Assembly (NCBI GenBank): GCA_016194975.1
Contig: JACQAM010000022.1
Coordinates: 124,001-188,000 of the forward strand
Origin: Bacteroidota bacterium
GTDB taxonomy: Bacteria > Bacteroidota > Bacteroidia > Palsa-965
Length of the DNA stretch: 64,000 nucleotides
Reading direction: 5' to 3'
Under the pieces are notes generated by a model. That model did not search any database, had not been told where the DNA came from, and saw only the letters and a list, made by a program, of their open reading frames with translations. Below, in pieces: positions 25,081 to 32,995 of the stretch. Both the position numbers and the translations under genes were made by a program. Each line of letters opens with the position of its first letter. Position 1 is the stretch's first letter.

Positions 25081-25272
25081 TCAGTCTTTTTTAGACTCAC
25101 TTTCGCTGTCCACGCCTTTCGAAGCGTCTTTGAATTCTTTGATGCCTTTTCCAAGTCCCTTCATGAATTCAGGAATTTTTCTTCCGCCAAAAAGCAGCAG
25201 CACAACAACAAGAATAATGATCAGCTCGGGACCGCCCATGCCGAATATGCCAAGTATGATGAATGGATTCAT
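25081..25272 (-). CDS. tatA: Sec-independent translocase subunit TatA
   Basis: 63 residues from the ATG at 25272; starting further up would place extra residues before the membrane helix. It has the TatA/E layout: a hydrophobic helix ([17 protein letters not shown]) with the conserved Glu in its first turn, the FGGRKIPE hinge, an amphipathic helix beginning [15 protein letters not shown], and a charged tail. TatA forms the conduit for folded proteins carrying twin-arginine signals; tatC is not in the window. The next gene upstream, sodA, has a twin-arginine signal. A good promoter lies just upstream. Confidence 0.92.
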   Translation of the reverse strand: MNPFIILGIFGMGGPELIIILVVVLLLFGGRKIPEFMKGLGKGIKEFKDASKGVDSESESKKD

Positions 25273-25290
25273 GTTTTGTAGTTTCTGGTG

Positions 25291-25318
25291 CAAAGATACG
25301 AAAATGGCCATTGCTCAA
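25291..25318 (-). promoter_or_regulatory. Bacteroidota-type promoter for tatA
   Basis: On the minus strand a TTG (25316-25318) and TATCTTTG (25291-25298) are separated by 17 nt, close to the phylum's TTG-N17-23-TAnnTTTG rule. The -7 box is 18 nt from the tatA start codon. Confidence 0.65.
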
Positions 25319-25345
25319 TTGTCATGGAAAATTTTTCGTTGACAA

Positions 25346-25556
25346 TAAGAGGCTGTTTAAAATTCATTTTTTGGAATTGTTATGATACCATTTTTGTTCA
25401 GCCGAGACGCATTTTGCAGGCCATAGTGGAGCGACTACGGCCAAGAAATGCAACCCCGCCTGCTAAAGGAAAATGGGTCGTGCGTGGGCGGGCAGGGAAG
25501 GATGAATAAAAATGGCGCATAACAAAACAGAAGGATGAAATTTAAACAGCCTCTTA
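25346..25556. mobile_element. MITE-like 211-bp hairpin element between sodA and tatA
   Basis: Terminal inverted repeats at 25346-25365 and 25537-25556 match at 19 of 20 positions, and imperfect matching continues about 30 bp further in (TTGTTATG..CCATTTTT.TTCA on both sides). The centre holds a second hairpin, 25419-25427 against 25434-25442. There is no ORF of note. Such a fully self-complementary element is typical of a non-autonomous MITE or large structured repeat. A related 36-bp stretch lies at 63134-63169. Confidence 0.65.
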
Positions 25557-25564
25557 ACCAATGA

Positions 25565-26314
25565 CTATTTCATCCCATTCTCATACAACTGCGCAGCCAT
25601 TTCCCAGTTCACCACATTCCACCATGCTGCGAGATAATCGGCGCGTTTATTCTGGTATTTGAGATAGTAGGCATGTTCCCAAACATCAACGGCGAGAATT
25701 GGAGTTCCCTTGGTTTCGGCAATATCCATCAGCGGATTATCCTGGTTTGGGGTAGAGCAGATGGAAAGTTTTTTGTCTTTGTCCAAAATGAGCCATGCCC
25801 ATCCCGAACCGAAGCGGTCTTTGCCCGCACCGCTGAATTGTTCTTTGAATTTATCGAATGAAATAAAAGCAGAATTGATAGCGTCTGCTAATTTCCCATT
25901 GGGAACTGCGGAAGATCCCGCCGATGTGGTAGCCCGCATACTGTTCCAGAAAAAAATATGGTTCCAGTGTCCGCCGGCATTGTTGCGCACGGCCATAGGA
26001 TATTTCGAAACAGTTTTTACCAGTACATCCAGGTCCAGCGGCGCATCTTTTATTCCGTCCAGCGCTTTGTTCAGGTTCGTCACGTAGGCCTGGTGATGTT
26101 TGTCGTGATGGATCTGCATGGTTTGAAGATCGATGTGCGGTTCGAGCGCGTCATACGCATAGGGAAGATCGGGCAAAGTAAAAGGTGCGGGAAAACTTCC
26201 GAAATCCATTTTTATGAGATCATGATTTTCTGCCTGCAGCATTTTTTTTCCGAGGAGAGAAATGCCCACCGTGGCAAGAATACTTTTCTGAAGGAATTTT
26301 CTGCGTGTGTTCAT
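25565..26314 (-). CDS. sodA: Exported superoxide dismutase (Mn/Fe family) with Tat signal
   Basis: 249 residues: a twin-arginine signal (TRRKFLQKS with a following hydrophobic stretch, residues 3-28), then a complete Fe/Mn SOD. Metal ligands are His in EPHID, His in [10 protein letters not shown], and Asp and His in [11 protein letters not shown] rather than AAQ before the second His, and Gln in STPNQDNPL, are the pattern of the manganese form, though cambialistic use cannot be excluded. Most Mn/Fe SODs are cytoplasmic; this one should be loaded with metal inside the cell and exported folded. tatA is the next gene, with a MITE-like element between them. Confidence 0.93.
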   Translation of the reverse strand: MNTRRKFLQKSILATVGISLLGKKMLQAENHDLIKMDFGSFPAPFTLPDLPYAYDALEPHIDLQTMQIHHDKHHQAYVTNLNKALDGIKDAPLDLDVLVKTVSKYPMAVRNNAGGHWNHIFFWNSMRATTSAGSSAVPNGKLADAINSAFISFDKFKEQFSGAGKDRFGSGWAWLILDKDKKLSICSTPNQDNPLMDIAETKGTPILAVDVWEHAYYLKYQNKRADYLAAWWNVVNWEMAAQLYENGMK

Positions 26315-26318
26315 GGCT

Positions 26319-26362
26319 TTGAGTTTTGAGTTATGGATTTTGAATTATGAGTTATGAGTTTT
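26319..26362. repeat. Low-complexity direct repeat before sodA
   Basis: About four imperfect 10-bp units of the type GAGTTATGAG/GAGTTTTGAG lie directly upstream of the sodA start. No function is evident. Confidence 0.5.
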
Positions 26363-26439
26363 TAGAAACTTCGACGCATCTTAGTTTCATTCCTCAAAAC
26401 CATTCGTTAAGGGCAGAAATATATTAATCTAAAAACAAA

Positions 26440-27000
26440 TCAGCTGAAAAGAACGAGTACCTGGTTTTTCTCGACAGCCGTTCCTTTCTTAACCGAAATT
26501 TTTTTCACCGTAACATCGGCGGGCGACTTGAGAATATTTTCCATTTTCATTGCTTCGAGCACAACCAGCGCATCGCCTTTTTTCACCAACTGTCCTTCAT
26601 TCACCACCACATCAAGCACGAGTCCGGGCATAGGCGCTTTCAATTCATTCACTTTCGCCGAATGTAATTTATCCATTCCCAGTGAGTGAAGCAGCTCATC
26701 GTATTTGTCTTTTATGTTCAGCGAATAAGAATGGCCATTCACTTTTACCGTTAATGTTTTTGCAGCCACATCTGCTTTCACGATTTCCACTTCGTACGAT
26801 TTGTGATCGCGCAATACATGAAAACGATTCGACTTTGCCTCATCGGAGGAAGTCGAGATTGTCCCATTGAGCGAAGTCGAAATGACATCACACAAAAAAT
26901 CTTTTCCATTGATGTTGCCCTCCGTCATTTTTTCGCCGGAGAAAATAATTTTATGTTCCCTGCTGGAATTAACCGTGATAGTGAAAGACTGTTTTTCCAT
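26440..27000 (-). CDS. Biotin carboxyl carrier protein, stand-alone subunit
   Basis: 186 residues. The C-terminal biotinyl domain (about 118-186) has the biotin site EAMKMEN with Lys152 and the ELKAPMPGLV entry typical of acyl-CoA carboxylase carriers. The N-terminal half matches the linker/BT-like part of Bacteroidota carriers (FHVLRDHKSYEVEIV). Between INGKDF and RFHVL lies an unusual ISTSLNGT-ISTSSDEA tandem that appears to come from an inserted intergenic repeat. The carboxylase and transferase subunits are not adjacent, so the complex is unknown (propionyl-, acetyl- or methylcrotonyl-CoA carboxylase). Confidence 0.88.
   Translation of the reverse strand: MEKQSFTITVNSSREHKIIFSGEKMTEGNINGKDFLCDVISTSLNGTISTSSDEAKSNRFHVLRDHKSYEVEIVKADVAAKTLTVKVNGHSYSLNIKDKYDELLHSLGMDKLHSAKVNELKAPMPGLVLDVVVNEGQLVKKGDALVVLEAMKMENILKSPADVTVKKISVKKGTAVEKNQVLVLFS
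26826..26892. repeat. Repeat-derived in-frame insert in the biotin carrier gene
   Basis: On the minus strand two tandem units of about 24 bp, CATTTCGACTTCGCTCAATG and its diverged copy beginning TCTCGACTTCCTCCGATG, keep the frame and encode ISTSLNGT-ISTSSDEA. The first unit is the kind of sequence usually found in intergenic REP-like repeats. Confidence 0.55.
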
Positions 27001-27266
27001 TGGGTACGAAATGCGAATCGCTGCGAATATACAAATAGCGAATCTGCGAACAACGCTAAATTAATTATTCGGTAAGTATAGGGAAAGAAGTTTAGACAGA
27101 TAGCAGGATTAATTCGATAGTTGATCAAAAAAAGGACGAAATCATTGGCAATGCGCAACAATCTGTGTTCTTTCCAGCGGTCATTTTCCATTATGAATGG
27201 GGACATCTTATCAGAGTATTTTCCTCACCTTTACGTTCCTCGAAAACAATAAGTGCAATCCTTCCC

Positions 27267-29987
27267 ATGAAAACGCTTCACAAATTTATTTTTCCCTCCG
27301 CCATTCTTTTCTTCGCACTTGCATGCGGACATCAGAAACATGTGGCCACTACCAAAAAAAATAATCACCAATGGTGGGAAGCTGATCTTAAAAAACCGGT
27401 CGATACTACTGTGAACGCAGAGTCGCGTACTGATTATAATCCTTCAGCAACACGTGTCACCGATCTGCTGCACACAAAACTCGATGTGCGTTTCGACTGG
27501 AAGAAGCGTTACATGTATGGCAAAGCAACGATCAGTGCGAAACCATATTTCTACCCGCAAACAACAATGGAACTTGATGCGCGCGGAATGCAGATCAACC
27601 GCGTGGCGATGCTTAAGCGCTCTGCGAACAACAGTATTTCTTTTTCTGAAGATACCGTGGATGCGAAATATGATTACGATGGAAAAAAATTAGTCATCCA
27701 GCTCGGGCGCACATACACGCGCGATGAGAATTACACCATGTACATCGATTACGTTTCCAAACCCGATGAACAACCTGTGAACGGAAGTGCGGCAATTAAC
27801 GAAGACAAAGGATTGTATTTTGTGAATCCGGATGCGGATCAGAAAGATTCTGTTTTACATCCGCGCCAGATATGGACGCAGGGAGAAACACAATCGAATT
27901 CTGTGTGGATGCCTACGATCGACAGGCCGAATGAAAGAATGACTTCCGAAATTTATATTACCACGGAAGATAAATATGTGACGCTTTCCAATGGACTTTT
28001 ATACGATCAGAAAAAAAATCCGGATGGAACGCGCACCGATCACTGGAGAATGGATTTGCCGAGCGCGCCTTATCTCGTGATGATGGCCATCGGTCAATTT
28101 TCAATAATAAAAGATTCGTGGAAAGGAAAAGAAGTGAGTTATTATGTGGAACCGCAGTTTGCACAATATGCACCAATGACTTTCGGAAGAACGCCGGAGA
28201 TGATCGATTTCTTTTCGAAAAAACTCGGCGTCGATTTTGCGTGGGCGAAATATTCGCAGATATGCGCGCGCGAGTACGTGAGTGGAGCCATGGAAAATAC
28301 AACGGCAACTTTGCATTCCGATTATCTGCAGGTGGATGACCGTGAGTATCTCGATGCAAATTTCGAAGATTATATTTCACACGAATTATTTCACCAGTGG
28401 TTCGGCGATCTCGTTACGTGTGAATCGTGGTCAAATCTTCCGTTGAATGAATCGTTCGCCACTTACGGAGAATATATGTGGAATGAATTCAAATACGGAA
28501 AACAGGAAGCCGACTACGGACATTATGCATCATTGCAGGGTTATCTCCGCGAATCGGCAGCGGGCCATCGCACAGCGTTCTGGCCGGGAGTTCGTGAACC
28601 ACTCATTCGTTTTTATTATGATGATCGTGAAGATATGTTTGACGGACATTCTTACAATAAAGGAGGACAGGTTCTGCATTTGCTGCGGCAGTATGTGGGC
28701 GATGATGCTTTTTTCGCTTCGCTGAAATTATATCTCAACACCAAAAAATTCTCTTCAGGAGAAGTGGATGATCTTCGCCTGGCATTCGAACAGGTTACCG
28801 GGCAGGACCTGCGCTGGTTTTTCAACGAATGGTTTATGGAACGCGGCCATCCCGAATTGGACATTGCTTACAATTATGATGCGGCGAAACAAAAAGAAAG
28901 AGTGATCATCAAACAAACACAAGACAGAACAGACGGCACTCCTATTTTCAGAATTCCATTGGGGGTGGATGTATATGCAGGAGGAAAAACTACGCGCGAA
29001 GAAATTCTTGTGAAATCTCTGCGCGATACATTTTATTTTTCTTCCCTGTCGAAACCCGATTTTGTGAATGTGGATGCACAGAAAACATTGCCGTGTTTTA
29101 AACTCGATCATCACACAACAGCAGAGTGGGCATTTCTTTATGATCATTCCGATCTCTATGTGGATAAAGCGGAAGCGCTGAACAATCTTGCACCGAAAGG
29201 AATTTACAACGATACTGCAAAACAAATTCTTACTAAAGCGCTTGACGATAAATTCTGGGCGGTGCGACTCATTGCATGCAGGAAATTTTCCATTCCGCTC
29301 CAGGAAGAAAACGGCAAACCGCAGAACCCGATCGATGATGCGGTAAAACAAAAACTCATCTCGATTATTTCTTCCGATCCGAAATCAAATGTGCGAGAAG
29401 CCGCGGTTGAAGCATTGAACAGCAATGGAAAAGGGAGCGATCTGAAAAAAGTTTATCTCGATGCGCTGAATGATAAATCGTATTCCGTGATCGGGTCTGC
29501 GCTTGAGGCGATGTGCAAACAATTCCCGGAAGAAGGAATGGCAGAATGTAAAAAGAGGGAAAATGATCCCGCACGCTCCATGAAAATTGCCATTGGAGGA
29601 GCGTATGCTTATTATGGAACCGATGCACAACAATCCTGGTTTGAAAAAACAATGGCCACACTTTACGGTGGGCACCAGGCCGAATTCATTCTCGATTACG
29701 GAGCGTTGTTACGCCGTTGCAGTCATGCGACGATCGACAGCTCATTGCCGGGATTGGAAAATTTATATAAAACTTCTGCTTCGGAAACTACACGCGGGTA
29801 TGTGAAAGGAACACTGAAAGACGTGAGCAATTATTTTAAAGACGGGGCAGATGAAGCGCAGAAAAAAATTGACGATCTGAAATCGGTGAAAAAAGATGCG
29901 ACCGGTTTGCAGAAATTACAGAATGAAAAAGCGGAAGACGATGCGATAGCTGCGGATATTGATGTAGTGGTGGCGAGACTGAAATAG
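27267..29987 (+). CDS. M1-family metallo-aminopeptidase, lipoprotein
   Basis: 906 residues from the ATG at 27267; an in-frame start at 27165 would put 34 residues before the signal peptide. The signal ends at a lipobox (FALAC). The M1 catalytic domain has GAMEN at 340-344 and HELFH at 372-376, with the third zinc ligand Glu395 in NESFA at the exact H-x18-E spacing. The C-terminal third, helical, resembles HEAT-like repeats (SNVREAAVEALNSNG, KSYSVIGSALEAM). It should trim N-terminal residues from peptides in the periplasm or at the surface. Monocistronic, convergent with rnhA. Confidence 0.93.
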   Translation: MKTLHKFIFPSAILFFALACGHQKHVATTKKNNHQWWEADLKKPVDTTVNAESRTDYNPSATRVTDLLHTKLDVRFDWKKRYMYGKATISAKPYFYPQTTMELDARGMQINRVAMLKRSANNSISFSEDTVDAKYDYDGKKLVIQLGRTYTRDENYTMYIDYVSKPDEQPVNGSAAINEDKGLYFVNPDADQKDSVLHPRQIWTQGETQSNSVWMPTIDRPNERMTSEIYITTEDKYVTLSNGLLYDQKKNPDGTRTDHWRMDLPSAPYLVMMAIGQFSIIKDSWKGKEVSYYVEPQFAQYAPMTFGRTPEMIDFFSKKLGVDFAWAKYSQICAREYVSGAMENTTATLHSDYLQVDDREYLDANFEDYISHELFHQWFGDLVTCESWSNLPLNESFATYGEYMWNEFKYGKQEADYGHYASLQGYLRESAAGHRTAFWPGVREPLIRFYYDDREDMFDGHSYNKGGQVLHLLRQYVGDDAFFASLKLYLNTKKFSSGEVDDLRLAFEQVTGQDLRWFFNEWFMERGHPELDIAYNYDAAKQKERVIIKQTQDRTDGTPIFRIPLGVDVYAGGKTTREEILVKSLRDTFYFSSLSKPDFVNVDAQKTLPCFKLDHHTTAEWAFLYDHSDLYVDKAEALNNLAPKGIYNDTAKQILTKALDDKFWAVRLIACRKFSIPLQEENGKPQNPIDDAVKQKLISIISSDPKSNVREAAVEALNSNGKGSDLKKVYLDALNDKSYSVIGSALEAMCKQFPEEGMAECKKRENDPARSMKIAIGGAYAYYGTDAQQSWFEKTMATLYGGHQAEFILDYGALLRRCSHATIDSSLPGLENLYKTSASETTRGYVKGTLKDVSNYFKDGADEAQKKIDDLKSVKKDATGLQKLQNEKAEDDAIAADIDVVVARLK

Positions 29988-30047
29988 TATTGAGGGCGTA
30001 GCCCAACGCAGCAGTTCGAAGTTTTTAGAGATGCCCTTGAGTGCTCT

Positions 30048-30506
30048 CTACTCAGTACCATACCCATCATCTTCAATTAAATCTCCTCCCATCGCAGCGG
30101 CTACTGCTAATTCATCACATCTTTCATTGAGCGGATTTTCGGCGTGGCCTTTTACCCAATGAAATTTTACGTGATGTTTTTCGTAGATATCTAAAAAGCG
30201 CATCCACAGATCGGCGTTCTTCTTTTTTTTGAATCCTGTTTTTTCCCAGCCGAACACCCATTTTTTTTCCACGCTGTCCACTACATATTTCGAATCGGAA
30301 TAAATAGTGACGTGCGATCCCGCAACTTTTAAACTTTCCAATGCAATGATCACACTCAGCAATTCCATCCTGTTATTCGTGGTTACACGGAATCCCTGTG
30401 ATAATTCTTTGCGATGATTTCCAGACAGGAGAATGACGCCGTATCCGCCCGGGCCGGGATTTCCGCGCGAAGAGCCATCCGTGTAAATGGTAATGTGGTG
30501 TGACAA
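30048..30506 (-). CDS. rnhA: Ribonuclease HI
   Basis: 152 residues, the standard length. All four carboxylates are in place: Asp10 (YTDGSSRGNPGPGG), Glu48 (NNRMELL), Asp71 (YSDSKYV) and Asp131 (NERCDELA), with the basic WVFGWEKTGFKKKKN handle and His in KGHAENPLN. It removes RNA from RNA:DNA hybrids in the cytoplasm. The only reasonable start is TTG at 30506. Convergent with the M1 peptidase gene, 60 nt apart. Confidence 0.95.
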   Translation of the reverse strand: MSHHITIYTDGSSRGNPGPGGYGVILLSGNHRKELSQGFRVTTNNRMELLSVIIALESLKVAGSHVTIYSDSKYVVDSVEKKWVFGWEKTGFKKKKNADLWMRFLDIYEKHHVKFHWVKGHAENPLNERCDELAVAAAMGGDLIEDDGYGTE

Positions 30507-30561
30507 AGAGATTATTTATTTGTGCGAAGATAGTTACGAGTGGGAAGATTATAGATAGTAC

Positions 30562-30639
30562 GGGATACAGATTACAGATAGTAGTATCATCGGACGCTTT
30601 TTGTCCGGTAAATCTGTCTTATCTGTAATCTGTATTCCC
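30562..30639. repeat. Inverted repeat of ATCTGTAATC units
   Basis: Arms 30562-30580 (GGGATACAGATTACAGATA) and 30620-30639 pair; a nested 5-bp hairpin (CGGAC/GTCCG) lies in the loop. Single relatives occur at about 18256, 23586 and 30643. Confidence 0.7.
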
Positions 30640-30717
30640 CAAGATCTGTAATCCTCCCTTCATTAGGAACTTCTGATTTTTTTTTCAAGGCGAAATACAA
30701 TTGCCATAACGGGAACC

Positions 30718-30807
30718 GGAAGATGGAGAATGGACTAAATTACCGGATCTGAAAAATGAATTAACTCCCATAGGCGAAATCAGTCCAACTTCCATCCTCT
30801 ATCTTCC
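30718..30807. repeat. 90-bp palindromic intergenic repeat, copy 2
   Basis: Ends GGAAGAT (30718-30724) and ATCTTCC (30801-30807) are inverted. Read on the minus strand, its middle (GGACTGATTT..ATGGGAGTTAATTC) aligns with copy 1 at 18152-18230. Confidence 0.68.
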
Positions 30808-30844
30808 AGTGCCAATCATTAACTTTATACTGAAAAATTAATTC

Positions 30845-31603
30845 ATGACACAAATAGTCGGCGGTCCCTTCTGGCTTTTATTCCTTCTGAAATTCATAGA
30901 AGTTTCGTTGCTCATCATGATGACGATCTTCTGGGTGCGTGCAATGGCGCGCGCAATAGAATCCTGTCATCCTGCTGCGCGCACTACGGAATCGTGGAGC
31001 GCGTGGCTGACACTCATTCCTCTTTTCGGATTGGTGTGGCAATTTGTTTCCGGAAAAAATGCGGGCGAATCATTGGCGAGAGAATATTATCGCCGCGGAT
31101 GGAAAAGCGAAGAGGGAAGGCCCGGTTATGAATTGGGCGCGATCACAAGTTCCATTGTTGTTTTTGTTTTTCTATTGCGCAGTTTCGATTATTTCAGCGA
31201 TATGCTCGACATTCATCCCGGATTTTATTTCATCGGTACGGTCGTCATCGGGTTCTGCATGTACCGGCACATGGATCGTCTGAATGCGTATCGCGAACGC
31301 ATCGACAAGGAAGCAATGATAATTCCTGATCTTGCATTTACGCAATACCAGCAGGCGCTTCGTTCGGTGAATGTGGAAAAGCAAACGTGGAATCCTATTC
31401 AGCAAACTTATTCTACGCAACCCGTTGCACCCGCACAGAATATTTACCCTGCTTACCAGCAGCCCACTTTTTTTCAGCAGGAACAACAAAATAATTTTCC
31501 GCCATCTCCTCTTTTCACACCGGCGCCTGCGAAGGAAGATGATCATTCGAAGTGGATGCCGAAAAAAGAAAATGAAAAAAATCCCAACGGGGATCAGCCA
31601 TGA
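30845..31603 (+). CDS. Polytopic membrane protein, trio member 1
   Basis: 252 residues. About four membrane helices occupy residues 8-30, 50-70, 95-115 and 122-140, with the shared signature WLTLIPLFGLVWQF at the second. A Pro/Gln-rich cytoplasmic tail of about 90 residues ends in DDHSKWMPKK. The two following genes are paralogues with the same core and tail motif. The core loosely recalls DUF4328-type proteins; no enzymatic motif is seen. Its stop overlaps the next start (ATGA). Function unknown. Confidence 0.7.
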   Translation: MTQIVGGPFWLLFLLKFIEVSLLIMMTIFWVRAMARAIESCHPAARTTESWSAWLTLIPLFGLVWQFVSGKNAGESLAREYYRRGWKSEEGRPGYELGAITSSIVVFVFLLRSFDYFSDMLDIHPGFYFIGTVVIGFCMYRHMDRLNAYRERIDKEAMIIPDLAFTQYQQALRSVNVEKQTWNPIQQTYSTQPVAPAQNIYPAYQQPTFFQQEQQNNFPPSPLFTPAPAKEDDHSKWMPKKENEKNPNGDQP

Positions 31604-32286
31604 TAGTTTACGGATTTTCGCCGGAAGAAATTGCGATGCTGCTCGTAGGAATGAGTATCGCATTCTGCATTCTCGCTTTTTTTCTCTGGACGTTGCAGAA
31701 TGCCATCCAGGTTATAGCGCCTGCGAACCGGAAAATTTCCCCAAACCAGGTTTGGTTGACATTCGTTCCTTTTTTCGGATTCATCTGGATCTTTATCATG
31801 GTGATGCGTGTTGCAGATTCGTTCGGTGAAGAGATCAGGAAAAGAAATCTTTTTGTTTTTGAAGAACGTCCCGGATTGGGAATAGGTTTGGCCTGGTGTT
31901 TTTTCGAATTTCTTTTTTTCATTCTGCAATTCGCCCACGAACCACTCATCACGGCCGGCAGCGCAATTCCGGCGCTCATCTGTTTTGTGATCTATTGGTT
32001 GCGCATCATGAAATATAAAAAACTGATCACGGATGATTCGAAAAAAAATATTTCACCGCCGATTGCAATTCAACAAAATATTTCGCAAACTGCTTATGGA
32101 ATTTACGGCCCGCAGAATTTCGATGAGTATCACCAGTTCATGGTCAAAGAAAATATTCAATCTTCTACCGATCATTCGAAATGGATTCCGCCGAATCTGA
32201 AGCAGAATAAAACCGAAGAGATCGTGAAGAAGGCAGAAAAGAATTCAGATGATCTTTCGAAATGGATGCCCAAACAAAATAAATAA
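31600..32286 (+). CDS. Polytopic membrane protein, trio member 2
   Basis: 228 residues. Same layout as the preceding protein: a first helix near residues 8-30, then QVWLTFVPFFGFIWIFI, further helices, and a charged tail. The tail carries the motif twice: DHSKWIPPNLK and DDLSKWMPKQNK. The start codon overlaps the stop of member 1 (ATGA), and the stop is 1 nt before the start of member 3, so the three are translated together, perhaps as subunits of one complex. Function unknown. Confidence 0.68.
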   Translation: MIVYGFSPEEIAMLLVGMSIAFCILAFFLWTLQNAIQVIAPANRKISPNQVWLTFVPFFGFIWIFIMVMRVADSFGEEIRKRNLFVFEERPGLGIGLAWCFFEFLFFILQFAHEPLITAGSAIPALICFVIYWLRIMKYKKLITDDSKKNISPPIAIQQNISQTAYGIYGPQNFDEYHQFMVKENIQSSTDHSKWIPPNLKQNKTEEIVKKAEKNSDDLSKWMPKQNK

Positions 32287-32287
32287 A

Positions 32288-32896
32288 ATGCAATTGCTTC
32301 CCGATTATCTCGATCTCACACTCTTCAGGATACTCTGGACAATTTGTTTTTTGTCGTGGCTCATCATCACGCCCCTCTGGCTGATGGCAATGTATCGTTC
32401 GCTTGAAACCATAGATCCTGTTGTAAGAAAAATGCCGCCGGCGAATGTGTGGCTTACCATGATCCCGCTTTTCGGTTTTGTGTGGCAATTCATTGTGGCG
32501 AACGCGGTGACGGAAGGATTGAAAGAAGAATTCACAAGAAGAGGAGTCATCATCCGCGATTCAAAACCGGGAAATGCATCAGGACTCTCTGCTAATATTT
32601 TATTCTGCTGTACACTTATTCCGCTGTTCGGAATTCTTATTGGCGTGGCGAGTTTCATTCCGCGCATCATTCATTTGTTCAGAATTAAAAATTACACTGC
32701 ACAATTGCAGCACGTGATCGATGTGCAGAATAATTACAATGCAAACGATCAGAACAATTTTGATTGGGAACAATACCGCGAGAATGCAATGGATGCTGTA
32801 GCGATGATAAAGAATGAAGACCCGGACAGATTCAAACCGAAACCGGAAGAACCGCAATCGCCGGAAGAAGATATGGACCGGTGGCGGAAAAAATGA
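32288..32896 (+). CDS. Polytopic membrane protein, trio member 3
   Basis: 202 residues from the ATG at 32288, directly after the stop of member 2; an in-frame start at 32249 would lie inside that gene. It has the conserved NVWLTMIPLFGFVWQFI and about four helices. Its tail ends in EEDMDRWRKK, a degenerate form of the D-x-SKWMP motif of members 1 and 2. No recognisable catalytic residues. A 99-nt gap separates it from the convergent AstE-like gene. Confidence 0.68.
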   Translation: MQLLPDYLDLTLFRILWTICFLSWLIITPLWLMAMYRSLETIDPVVRKMPPANVWLTMIPLFGFVWQFIVANAVTEGLKEEFTRRGVIIRDSKPGNASGLSANILFCCTLIPLFGILIGVASFIPRIIHLFRIKNYTAQLQHVIDVQNNYNANDQNNFDWEQYRENAMDAVAMIKNEDPDRFKPKPEEPQSPEEDMDRWRKK

Positions 32897-32995
32897 TTAC
32901 TGATTTTCAGGTTACAAATTACAAATGAAGAGTTCAGGGCTTAAATTATTAGTACAATTGCCAATGATTTCAACCTGAAATCTGGTCATCTGTCA

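Larger units (their letters stand above)
30507..30844. other. 338-nt intergenic region filled with repeats
   Basis: There is no gene here. It holds an inverted repeat built from ATCTGTAATC units (30562-30639), another single unit at about 30643-30657, and the second copy of the 79-90-bp palindrome (30718-30807). A TAACTTTA sequence about 20 nt before the start at 30845 is one base from the TAnnTTTG box and may be the promoter for the membrane-protein trio. Confidence 0.6.
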
